Assembly: GCA_021784375.1 (NCBI GenBank)
Contig: JAJXSV010000109.1
Coordinates: 1 to 6,653 of the forward strand
Length of the DNA: 6,653 nt
Source of the DNA: Actinomycetes bacterium
GTDB taxonomy: Bacteria; Actinomycetota; Actinomycetes; S36-B12; UBA5976
Reading direction: 5' to 3'
The notes below the pieces were generated by a model. That model searched no databases and was not told where the DNA came from. It was given only the letters and a program-made list of their open reading frames with translations. Positions 1 to 5,995 of the stretch are shown here, one piece after another (position 1 is the stretch's first letter; the number at the start of each line of letters is the position of its first letter). The translations under genes and the position numbers were made by a program.

Positions 1-700
1 CGGCGCCGGTGGCCTCGCAGATCTCGCCCATGGCGTTGATGAACGAGATCTTCGTGGCGAGGAAGGAGTTCGCCGCCACCTTCACCAGTTCCGCCGTGGG
101 CAGGTCCATGACGAGGAAGGGCGTGCCCTCGGCCAGCATTGACGCATACACGGTGCGCAGCAAGGGTTCCGCGGTGTCCGACTGCACACCGATCACGATG
201 CGGTCGGGGTGCAGGGTGTCCTGCACGGCGAAGCCCTCGCGCAGGAACTCGGGGTTCCACGCCAGGTCCACGGCTTCCCCCACCGGGGCCAGGCCCCGCA
301 GCAGCGCCGTGAGCTCGGTCGCCGTGCCCACCGGTACCGTCGACTTGCCCACCACCAGCGTCGGTCGCGCCAGCTGCGCGGCCAGTGAGCGAGCGGCGTC
401 GAAGACGTACGTGAGGTCGGCAGCCAACTCACCCGGCCGCTGTGGCGTGCCCACGCACAGGAAGTGCACGTCCGCATCGGCGGCCGCCGCGTAATCGGTG
501 GAGAAGCTCAGCCGACCCGACGCCAGGCCCTGTGCGAGCGTGTCATCGAATCCGGGCTCGTAGAACGGCGGCACACCCGATGCCAACGACGCCACCTTGG
601 CCGCGTCGACATCGATGCCGACGACCTCGAATCCGAGCACGGCCATCGACGCCGCATGCACCGCACCCAGATAGCCACAACCGATGACGGACAGTTTCAC
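1..700 (-). CDS. ugd: UDP-glucose 6-dehydrogenase, C-terminally cut by window edge
   Basis: This enzyme oxidises UDP-glucose to UDP-glucuronate with two NAD+ in the cytoplasm, supplying uronic acid for surface polysaccharide. 233 residues are visible of a family usually about 430-450 long, so the catalytic-cysteine region and C-terminal UDP-binding domain lie outside. Seen in the sequence: a Rossmann GxGxxG motif at residues 7-12 with an acidic GIDVD at 28-32, LCVGTP at 81-86, STVPVGT at 120-126, NPEFLREG at 149-156, HPDRIVIG at 164-171 and ELVKVAANSF at 204-213, which holds the family's conserved Lys (K207) and Asn (N211). The GTG start is chosen because translation begins directly with VKLSVIGCGYLG, the usual N-terminus. 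A purine-rich AGGGGG lies about 9 bases upstream and overlaps the stop region of the LCP gene, suggesting one mRNA and coupled translation. Family assignment is secure. The donor could be a close relative such as UDP-GlcNAc or GDP-mannose, but NPEFLREG and STVPVGT favour UDP-glucose. Confidence 0.94.
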   Translation of the reverse strand, partial: MKLSVIGCGYLGAVHAASMAVLGFEVVGIDVDAAKVASLASGVPPFYEPGFDDTLAQGLASGRLSFSTDYAAAADADVHFLCVGTPQRPGELAADLTYVFDAARSLAAQLARPTLVVGKSTVPVGTATELTALLRGLAPVGEAVDLAWNPEFLREGFAVQDTLHPDRIVIGVQSDTAEPLLRTVYASMLAEGTPFLVMDLPTAELVKVAANSFLATKISFINAMGEICEATGA

Positions 701-711
701 GAGCGGGCCCC

Positions 712-2163
712 CTACTGGCAGATGCTGTCCGCTGCCGTGCGCGGCGCGGTGATCGTCTTCACGATGGCTGAGGTCCTGCCGTTCGTGGACGAGGCGCCGG
801 CCGCCGTCCCCGAGCCGAGCCTGACCCTCACCGCCGGCTTCCAGTCCGTTCCGACGAGCACCGTGATGCCGGTGGCGCTCGCGGTCTGCTTCATGGTGGC
901 GAAGGGGATCGACGCGGAGAGCGTCCTGGCCGCCTCGGCCATGGCTGCGGGGTACTCGATGATGGTCTTGGTCGCCCCGCTCGTCGGCGCGTTGCCCGGG
1001 CCCGCGGCGAAACCGAAGCCGATGGTGGCCAGGCTCTCGGAGGCCCTGCGTGCCAGACCCGCGATGCTGGTGGCGTTGAGCACGGTGAGGCGCAGCTTCC
1101 CGGGAGCCACCGTGGGAGCCGAGGTTGTCCGCGTCGTGGTGGCGGTCGCGGTGTCCGTTTGGCCGGTGAATACCGGTTGGTCGTTCGCCATGCGGGTGAA
1201 CAGCGTCTTGGCCGCCGCCTGGTTCCAGAGCACCACCGAATTGCCGTTGATGTTCGCGTTCCCGTTGCTGATGGGCACCGTGAGGAAGCGCATCTTGGAC
1301 AGGCTCAGCCCGCGGAAGCGCAGAGCCAGGTTCATGATGGCGTCGCGGCCGAGTTGTTCGTCCGTGGTGATCGACTTCATGGCGGCGTCGATGAAGCCGT
1401 TGAGCTTCAAGGGGTTGAGCAGGGTGCCGGCGGACATGGCGCGCTGCGCCATCGACGACAGGAATCGCTGCTGCCGCTGCATGCGGCCGAAGTCTGAATC
1501 GATGTGTCGGGCGCGCACGTAGGCGAGGGCCTCGCGCCCGGTGAGCACATGCTGGCCTGCCGTGAGGTCGAGGCCGGAGGAGGCGTCCTTCAGGGCCCGC
1601 GGAATGCACATGGGCACTCCGCCAACGGCATCCACCATGTTGAGGAAGCCCGCAAAGTTCAGCGAGATGAAGTGGTCGATGCGCAGGCCCGTGAGCTGCT
1701 CGACCACCTGCGTCATGAGGGTCGGACCGCCCCGCTCGAGCAGGGTGTTGATGCGATCCTGTGCAGGCGCATGCTGTGCGCCAGTGGTGTCCTTGTAGGC
1801 GGGGATGGAGACCCAGGTGTCACGCGGCAGGCTCACTGCCGTCGCACCGCCGCCGCCGGGGGAGACCCGGATGACCATGATGGTGTCCGTGCGCGCCGCG
1901 CCATAGTCGCCGTGACCGACGTGGAGTGCATTCTCCTGGGCGCGCGTGAGCCCGCTGCGATCGTCGACGGCGACCGCGAGGATGGTCATGCCGTCCGTGT
2001 TGATCGCTGCGGGGCGGGTGGCATTGTCCAAGCCGCCGAAGACGTTGACCGTCTTCTTGTCCCCGACATAGCGGTTGGAGAGGCCCCAACCGGCGAGGCT
2101 CCCGATGACGATGACAATGGAAAGCCAGGATGCGATGCGACGCCATCCATGAGTCTGTGACAC
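712..2163 (-). CDS. LCP (LytR-CpsA-Psr) family glycopolymer ligase with LytR_C domain
   Basis: LCP proteins sit in the membrane facing outward and transfer lipid-linked glycopolymers (teichoic acids, arabinogalactan, capsule) onto peptidoglycan. The 483-residue product has a short basic N-terminus, one membrane segment (about 11-28) and an LCP domain (about 60-245) with RTDTIMVIRV at 91-100, SLPRDTWV at 111-118, the DAVGGV region at 178-183, and LTGREALAYVRARH at 207-220 followed by D222, D224 and R227. The Arg/Asp residues in these motifs bind polyprenyl phosphate and metal in the family. A Thr/Ala-rich linker (about 335-355) leads to a LytR_C domain (about 356-438) starting LRLTVLNAT. The only two cysteines are C186 and C482. 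The GTG start is preferred over an in-frame ATG 72 bases upstream because GGAGG lies 5 bases before it and the membrane segment then follows correctly. It is followed 11 bp later by ugd. The polymer substrate is not known from the sequence. Confidence 0.93.
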   Translation of the reverse strand: MSQTHGWRRIASWLSIVIVIGSLAGWGLSNRYVGDKKTVNVFGGLDNATRPAAINTDGMTILAVAVDDRSGLTRAQENALHVGHGDYGAARTDTIMVIRVSPGGGGATAVSLPRDTWVSIPAYKDTTGAQHAPAQDRINTLLERGGPTLMTQVVEQLTGLRIDHFISLNFAGFLNMVDAVGGVPMCIPRALKDASSGLDLTAGQHVLTGREALAYVRARHIDSDFGRMQRQQRFLSSMAQRAMSAGTLLNPLKLNGFIDAAMKSITTDEQLGRDAIMNLALRFRGLSLSKMRFLTVPISNGNANINGNSVVLWNQAAAKTLFTRMANDQPVFTGQTDTATATTTRTTSAPTVAPGKLRLTVLNATSIAGLARRASESLATIGFGFAAGPGNAPTSGATKTIIEYPAAMAEAARTLSASIPFATMKQTASATGITVLVGTDWKPAVRVRLGSGTAAGASSTNGRTSAIVKTITAPRTAADSICQ

Positions 2164-2168
2164 GAGTT

Positions 2169-2173
2169 CCTCC
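2169..2173 (-). promoter_or_regulatory. Shine-Dalgarno site deciding the LCP start
   Basis: Reading the minus strand, GGAGG lies 5 bases before a GTG. This selects the start that yields a 483-residue protein over the upstream ATG, which would add 24 residues rich in Pro, Arg and Trp and unlike a membrane-protein N-terminus. Confidence 0.8.
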
Positions 2174-2181
2174 GGGGGCCA

Positions 2182-2187
2182 AGGGTA
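2182..2187 (-). promoter_or_regulatory. Candidate -10 element of the LCP-ugd operon
   Basis: On the minus strand TACCCT fits the actinobacterial TANNNT -10 consensus and stands 18 bases before the GTG. Transcription would start around 2174-2176, giving a leader just long enough to contain the GGAGG. No convincing -35 hexamer is seen at 16-19 bp spacing. The same twelve bases, TACCCTTGGCCC, also occur upstream of the ABC ATPase gene. Confidence 0.4.
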
Positions 2188-2245
2188 GCCGCCCAACGTG
2201 GGCCGCCGATCACCGCGCCACACGGCCCCCTGCAAGCTTTCGGCA

Positions 2246-2251
2246 TAGGTT
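2246..2251 (+). promoter_or_regulatory. Candidate -10 element for a leaderless glycosyltransferase mRNA
   Basis: TAGGTT fits TANNNT and ends 6 bases before the GTG start, so the expected transcription start coincides with the first base of the start codon. No Shine-Dalgarno-like purine run lies in the preceding 15 bases. This spacing is the known signature of leaderless transcripts, common in actinobacteria. No good -35 hexamer is visible. Confidence 0.5.
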
Positions 2252-2257
2252 TGGCGC

Positions 2258-3283
2258 GTGACCGGAATCGATCAGTACGGTGTGTCGATCATCGTCCCCG
2301 TGCTCCAGGAGGCCGGGTACATCGAGACTGCGGTCACCCACCTGCTCGAGCAGGACTTCACGGGCCCCATGGAGATCGTGCTGGCGCTAGGCCCCTCGAC
2401 CGATGGCACCACCGCCATCGCGCACCGCCTGGCCGACGCGGACCCTCGCGTCATCTGCGTGGACAACCCCAGTGGCCGCACGCCGTCGGGACTCAATGCT
2501 GCCATCGCCGCCTCCCACCATCCGGTCATCGTGCGCGTCGACGCCCATGCCGAGATCCCCGACGACTACGTGCGGGTTGCCTTGGAGACGCTCATGCGCA
2601 CCGGCGCCGACAACGTGGGTGGGGTCATGGGGGCGGCCGGTGTCACCCCCTTCGAGAGGGCCGTGGCCGCGGCCATGACCTCGGTGTTCGGGGTGGGTGC
2701 GGCCTCCTTCCACGTCGGCGGCGACGAGGGCCCGGCAGCCACCGTCTACCTCGGGGCCTTCCGTCGCAGCACCATCGAGGCGGTCGGCGGATACGACGAG
2801 ACCTTCGTGCGCGCGCAGGACTGGGAGATGAACCACCGCATCCGGGCCAATGGCGGGCTCATCTGGTTCACCCCGCGCATGCACGTCACCTACCGTCCGC
2901 GCTCCACCGTCCGCGCGCTCGGCCGCCAGTACAGGCACTACGGCCGCTGGCGCCGTGAGGTCATGCGTCGGCATCCGGAGACCGCGAGATCGCTTGCTGC
3001 GTTGCGCTACTTCGCGCCGCCGACGGTCACGCTCGCGGTGCTGGCGGGCGCCCTCGATGGCCTGGGCGGGCTGCTGCTCGGCTTCACCCCGGCGGGGCTG
3101 GGCATCCCGCTGCTCTACGCGCTCGGCGTGATCGGCGTCTCGCCCTTCGTCGCCCGCGGGGAACCCCTCCGCGTGCTGCTCCGGGTGCCCGTGGTCCTGG
3201 CGACCATGCACCTGTCGTGGGGCTGGGGCTTCCTCAGTTCACCGCGCGACCTGCGGGACGGCGAGTTGGAGGGCAGCCGCTGA
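2258..3283 (+). CDS. ExoA-like family 2 glycosyltransferase, membrane-associated
   Basis: A GT2 (GT-A fold) inverting transferase that moves a sugar from a nucleotide donor to a lipid- or membrane-linked acceptor at the inner face of the membrane. The 341 residues resemble the succinoglycan ExoA type: SIIVPVLQEAGYIE at about 10-23, GPSTDGT at about 45-51 (nucleotide-binding loop), NPSGRTPSGLNAAI at about 70-83, the DxD-like VRVDAH at about 92-97, TVYLGAFRRS at about 151-160, and RAQDWEMNHRIR at about 175-186, which holds the acidic base region and equals the (Q/E)DxExxxR-type motif. Two or three hydrophobic segments (about 252-275, 280-297 and 305-325) make the C-terminus membrane-associated. 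The GTG start is set by the upstream -10 motif and by the N-terminus matching the family. It is divergent from the LCP gene and convergent with the DUF4032 gene. Sugar donor and acceptor are unknown; a role in surface glycopolymer synthesis with LCP and Ugd is inferred. Confidence 0.9.
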   Translation: MTGIDQYGVSIIVPVLQEAGYIETAVTHLLEQDFTGPMEIVLALGPSTDGTTAIAHRLADADPRVICVDNPSGRTPSGLNAAIAASHHPVIVRVDAHAEIPDDYVRVALETLMRTGADNVGGVMGAAGVTPFERAVAAAMTSVFGVGAASFHVGGDEGPAATVYLGAFRRSTIEAVGGYDETFVRAQDWEMNHRIRANGGLIWFTPRMHVTYRPRSTVRALGRQYRHYGRWRREVMRRHPETARSLAALRYFAPPTVTLAVLAGALDGLGGLLLGFTPAGLGIPLLYALGVIGVSPFVARGEPLRVLLRVPVVLATMHLSWGWGFLSSPRDLRDGELEGSR

Positions 3284-3292
3284 ACCAGCGGC
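3276..3292. terminator. GC-rich hairpin at the convergent gene ends
   Basis: A perfect 7-bp stem, GCCGCTG / CAGCGGC, with a 3-base AAC loop spans the stop codon of the glycosyltransferase. It lies in the short gap between two convergent genes, where a bidirectional terminator would be expected. No U-rich tract follows on either strand, so it would have to act as a tail-less (I-shaped) terminator or only block readthrough and RNase decay. Hairpins of this size arise readily in such GC-rich DNA, hence the low confidence. Confidence 0.3.
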
Positions 3293-3311
3293 ACCACCAC
3301 CGACCGCCCGA

Positions 3312-4616
3312 TCAGGCCTTGGCGTCTTCCTCGTCGTCGGCGTCGAAGGGCACACCGTCGAGGTCGTGGTCCACGACCGGGATCTCGGCGGTGTCCTCCA
3401 GCCCGGCAGGGCCGCCGAGCACGGCCATCTCATCGGGCTTGCGGGCGAGGATGTGGGCGATGTACGCCTGCGTGGCCCGCTCGACTCCGACGTCCGCCCC
3501 GGCCTGCTCGCTCATGTACCAACGGTTCTCGAGCACCTCGTGGAAGATCTGCGCGGGCTCCAGCTTCCGCCGCAACTCGAGCGGCACGGCCATGACGATC
3601 GGCTCGAAGACCTCCGACACCCAACGATGGGCGACGATCTCCTCGGACTCGTCGGCCGCGCTCTCCGCATGGAAGGCGTCGAGGTCGTTGAGCAGGCGCT
3701 GGGCCTGATGCTCCTCCACATCCAGGCCGGTGAGGCGCAGCAGCCGACGCGCGTGGTGTCCGGCGTCAACGACCTTGGGGGTGAGGTGGACGCGGGCCTG
3801 GCCGTCGACGGTGGCATCGAGGCGGATCTCGCCCACGTCGAAGCCGAGCCGGTTGAGGCTGGAGATGTGCTTGTTCAGGGCCTTGCGGTCCTGCAGGGTG
3901 ATGGTGATGGGCTCGGTGAGCAGCGCCCACAGCCGGTGGTAGCGAGCGACCAGGCTCTGCCCGGCGGAGATGGGGTCCACGACATCGGGCAGGCGCCCAC
4001 CGGCCTGCAGGTCCATGAGCTCACCGATGCAGTTCAGGGACGCGGTCTCGATGTCGTACTGGCGCTGTCCGTCCGAGAGCGTCGGGTACATCTCGCCGGT
4101 CTCCGCGTCGACGAGGTAGGCGGCGAACTCCCCGGCGTCACGGCGGAACAGGGTGTTGGAGAGCGAGCAGTCGTTCCACGCGAACCCCAGCAGATGGAGG
4201 CGCGTGATGAGCAGCGTCAGCGCATCGAGCAAGCGGATGGCGGTGTCCGTGCGCGGGGTGGAGGAGAACACCGCGCGATAGGGCAGCGAGAACTGCAGGT
4301 GCTCGGTGATCAGTGCAGCCGGGAGGGCCTCACCATCAGCGGATTCACGTCCGGAGACGACGGCCTTCGCCAGCACCGATGGCACATTGAGCCGGGTCAG
4401 CTCGTGCAGGAGGTCGTACTCGCGCTGGGCGAAGGACTCCTCGATCTCCTTCACGGCATGCACGACACCGCCCAGCCGCACGAAGCGCACGGTGTGGCGG
4501 GAGATGCCGCGGGGGAGCGCGACGATGAGTTCCTGCGGCCAGTCCTCGAGCGGCGTCGACCAGGGGAGCGTCAAAAGGTCGGGGTCGACGGCAGTCGCCC
4601 GAACAGCGAGAGCCAT
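3312..4616 (-). CDS. DUF4032 protein with a kinase-like N-terminal domain
   Basis: A 434-residue actinobacterial protein of unknown function. The N-terminal half reads like a kinase of the WaaP/Kdo-kinase type: VVHAVKEI with K56 in the ATP-lysine position, E66 in REYDLL as a possible helix-C glutamate, a hinge-like LITEHL at 102-107, a catalytic-loop-like WNDCSLSNTLF at 147-157 (D149 and N154 at the canonical D+5 spacing), and LVDAETGE at 168-175 with D170 in the position of the DFG aspartate. The C-terminal half (about 230-395) matches my recollection of the DUF4032 region and ends in an acidic tail. The ATG at 4614-4616 is chosen because it lies 28 bp after the ABC ATPase stop; starts further upstream would overlap that gene. 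AAGGG lies about 9 bases before it. It is probably cotranscribed with the ATPase. DUF4032 assignment is fairly sure, the kinase reading is inference, and the substrate is unknown. No signal peptide or membrane segment is seen, so it is likely cytoplasmic. Confidence 0.85.
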   Translation of the reverse strand: MALAVRATAVDPDLLTLPWSTPLEDWPQELIVALPRGISRHTVRFVRLGGVVHAVKEIEESFAQREYDLLHELTRLNVPSVLAKAVVSGRESADGEALPAALITEHLQFSLPYRAVFSSTPRTDTAIRLLDALTLLITRLHLLGFAWNDCSLSNTLFRRDAGEFAAYLVDAETGEMYPTLSDGQRQYDIETASLNCIGELMDLQAGGRLPDVVDPISAGQSLVARYHRLWALLTEPITITLQDRKALNKHISSLNRLGFDVGEIRLDATVDGQARVHLTPKVVDAGHHARRLLRLTGLDVEEHQAQRLLNDLDAFHAESAADESEEIVAHRWVSEVFEPIVMAVPLELRRKLEPAQIFHEVLENRWYMSEQAGADVGVERATQAYIAHILARKPDEMAVLGGPAGLEDTAEIPVVDHDLDGVPFDADDEEDAKA

Positions 4617-4644
4617 CGACCCCGACCCTTCAGCCAGTGCTTCG

Positions 4645-5736
4645 TCAGTTGCCGATGCGGATGCCGGTGTTCGGATCGAACACGTGGGCGTGGCCGCCGG
4701 CGATGGTGAGGTGGATGTTGTCGCCGCGACGCGGAGGCGTACGGCCGTCGGCGCGTGCGATGGCGTTCTGCTGGCCATGCGCGGTGTCGACGGTGCCGTA
4801 GCAGTAGGCATCCGCACCCGTGACCTCGACGACATCGATGTTCATCGTGAAGCCATCGGCCTCACCGGTGACGCGCACGTCCTCGGGGCGGAAGCCGAAG
4901 GTGACCTCGGACAGCCCGCGCGAGCGGGCGATGTCCAGGGTGCCCTGCTCGACCGGGACCAGGGCACCGCCGAGGCGCACACCGGCATCCTCCACATGGG
5001 CGCTCACGATGTTCATGGCAGGCGAGCCGATGAAGCCGGCGACGAACACGTTGGCCGGGTGGTCGTACAGGTTCTGCGGGGTGTCGACCTGCTGCAGCAG
5101 GCCGTCCTTGAGCACCGCTACGCGGTCACCCATCGTCATGGCCTCCACCTGGTCGTGCGTGACGTACACGGTGGTGACGCCGAGGCGGCGCTGCAGCGAG
5201 GCGATCTGGGTGCGCGTCTGTACGCGGAGCTTGGCGTCCAGGTTCGACAGCGGCTCGTCCATGAGGAACACCTGCGGCTCGCGCACGATGGCGCGGCCCA
5301 TGGCGACGCGCTGGCGCTGGCCGCCGGAGAGTGCCTTCGGCTTGCGGTCGAGGTAGATGGTGAGGTCGAGCAGCTTGGCGGCCTCTTCGACGCGCTTGCG
5401 GATCTCGTCCTTGGGGCGGCCGGCGATCTTGAGCGCGAAGCCCATGTTCTCGGCCACCGTCATGTGCGGGTACAGGGCGTAGTTCTGGAACACCATCGCG
5501 ATGTCGCGATCCTTCGGTGCCAGGTTGGTGACGTCCTTGTCGCCGATGCGGATGGCGCCGCCATCGACCGGCTCGAGGCCCGCCAGCATGCGGAGTGACG
5601 TGGACTTGCCGCAGCCCGAGGGGCCCACGAGGACGAGGAACTCGCCATCCTGGATCTCGAGGTTGAGCTGGTCGACTGAGGGCTTGTCATTGCCCGGGTA
5701 TTGCCGGGTGGCATGGTCGAAGACCACGGATGCCAT
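4645..5736 (-). CDS. ugpC: Sugar ABC transporter ATP-binding protein (UgpC/MsmK/SugC type)
   Basis: The nucleotide-binding subunit of CUT1-family carbohydrate importers (maltose, trehalose, glycerol-3-phosphate, oligosaccharides), working as a dimer on the cytoplasmic face of two permeases. The 363 residues carry Walker A GPSGCGKST at 38-46, Q-loop Q84, signature LSGGQ at 136-140, Walker B VFLMDEP at 156-162 with E161, D-loop SNLDAKL at 164-170 and switch H194. After about residue 235 comes the TOBE/OB-fold regulatory domain with GFRPEDV, and the length is normal for the family. The start is the ATG at 5734-5736: GGAAGG lies 7 bases upstream, whereas the ATG five codons earlier overlaps this ribosome site. 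No permease or binding-protein gene is adjacent, so it may serve several importers, as MsiK and MsmX do. The following gene, 28 bp downstream, is the DUF4032 protein. Substrate cannot be read from the sequence; the gene symbol reflects family naming only. Confidence 0.93.
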   Translation of the reverse strand: MASVVFDHATRQYPGNDKPSVDQLNLEIQDGEFLVLVGPSGCGKSTSLRMLAGLEPVDGGAIRIGDKDVTNLAPKDRDIAMVFQNYALYPHMTVAENMGFALKIAGRPKDEIRKRVEEAAKLLDLTIYLDRKPKALSGGQRQRVAMGRAIVREPQVFLMDEPLSNLDAKLRVQTRTQIASLQRRLGVTTVYVTHDQVEAMTMGDRVAVLKDGLLQQVDTPQNLYDHPANVFVAGFIGSPAMNIVSAHVEDAGVRLGGALVPVEQGTLDIARSRGLSEVTFGFRPEDVRVTGEADGFTMNIDVVEVTGADAYCYGTVDTAHGQQNAIARADGRTPPRRGDNIHLTIAGGHAHVFDPNTGIRIGN

Positions 5737-5743
5737 GGTGTTT

Positions 5744-5749
5744 CCTTCC
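5744..5749 (-). promoter_or_regulatory. Ribosome binding site deciding the ABC ATPase start
   Basis: On the minus strand GGAAGG stands 7 bases before the ATG of MASVVFDHAT. The alternative ATG five codons earlier covers this site and lacks a purine run of its own at the right distance, so the shorter protein is preferred. Confidence 0.75.
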
Positions 5750-5787
5750 ATCGGCAGGTACGTGCCGAACGATCCGTTGTAGAAGAA

Positions 5788-5811
5788 CCTCCCCGGGACG
5801 GGCCCGGGAGG
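5788..5811 (-). promoter_or_regulatory. GC-rich hairpin in the presumed ABC ATPase leader
   Basis: On the minus strand CCTCCCGGG and CCCGGGGAGG flank a 5-base CCCGT spacer, pairing as a roughly 9-bp stem with one bulged base. It is followed by TTCTTCT and lies about 50 bases before the start codon. A strong stem followed by a pyrimidine/U-rich run in a 5' leader could attenuate transcription or shape translation. The U-run is interrupted by C, so a real terminator is uncertain. Confidence 0.35.
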
Positions 5812-5866
5812 GCTGTGGCGCCGAGGCCGTTACCCGGGCGCCATGGTGGTATGAAGTTGTGGGCCA

Positions 5867-5872
5867 AGGGTA
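5867..5872 (-). promoter_or_regulatory. Candidate -10 element of the ABC ATPase operon
   Basis: TACCCT on the minus strand fits TANNNT and predicts a start near 5860, giving a leader of about 120 bases. The -35 region at 17-18 bp spacing (CTGGGC or TCTGGG) is poor, which would fit an activator-dependent promoter. The motif shares twelve bases, TACCCTTGGCCC, with the candidate -10 of the LCP operon. Other -10-like sequences in the leader cannot be excluded. Confidence 0.35.
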
Positions 5873-5905
5873 TCGGCAGGGGCCGGAAAGCCCAGACCGT
5901 CCAGC

Positions 5906-5946
5906 GCAACGGTTTGGGGGCGATTCGTGCAACAGGTATGCAACAG
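5906..5946. repeat. Phased short direct repeats upstream of the ABC ATPase gene
   Basis: TGCAACAG occurs twice, at 5928-5935 and 5939-5946, with an 11-bp period. A degenerate copy, CGCAACGG, lies at 5906-5913, exactly 22 bp before the first. All three would face the same side of the helix and sit roughly 45-85 bp upstream of the proposed transcription start, a typical place for an activator or a repressor. The regulator is unknown. Confidence 0.4.
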
Positions 5947-5986
5947 CCCGGCTGGTGCAATCCCCCGTGTGGCACCAGCCGGGCTG
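5944..5986. repeat. Perfect 15-bp inverted repeat / stem-loop
   Basis: The arms CAGCCCGGCTGGTGC (5944-5958) and GCACCAGCCGGGCTG (5972-5986) are exact reverse complements around a 13-base spacer, AATCCCCCGTGTG. Neither strand has a U-tract after the stem. Both flanking genes point away from it, so it is not the terminator of either. It could end an unannotated small RNA, bind a regulator, or be a copy of a dispersed repeat. Confidence 0.85.
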
Positions 5987-5995
5987 CACGGCACA

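Noticed and set aside
464..1522. A 352-codon plus-strand open frame across the ugd-LCP junction
   Set aside because: It lies antisense to two recognised genes, crosses their boundary, and shows no family motifs. Hydrophobic runs in it mirror Ala/Gly/Thr-rich sense codons.
2164..2235. 24-residue upstream extension of the LCP protein from an ATG at 2235
   Set aside because: The extension covers the promoter-like motif and the GGAGG site, and its Pro/Arg/Trp-rich sequence does not fit the N-terminus of a type II membrane protein.
2387..3211. A 274-codon minus-strand open frame inside the glycosyltransferase gene
   Set aside because: Its translation is His/Arg/Gly-rich low-complexity, antisense to clear GT2 motifs, with no ribosome site considered credible.
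3366..4709. A 447-codon open frame on the plus strand opposite the DUF4032 gene
   Set aside because: It is the antisense shadow of a well-supported gene in G/C-biased DNA. Its translation is rich in Gly, Glu, Val and Arg with no recognisable domain, and it overlaps the end of the ABC ATPase gene too.
5944..5986. Intrinsic terminator for a flanking gene
   Set aside because: Both neighbours are transcribed away from the stem-loop and no U-tract follows on either strand.
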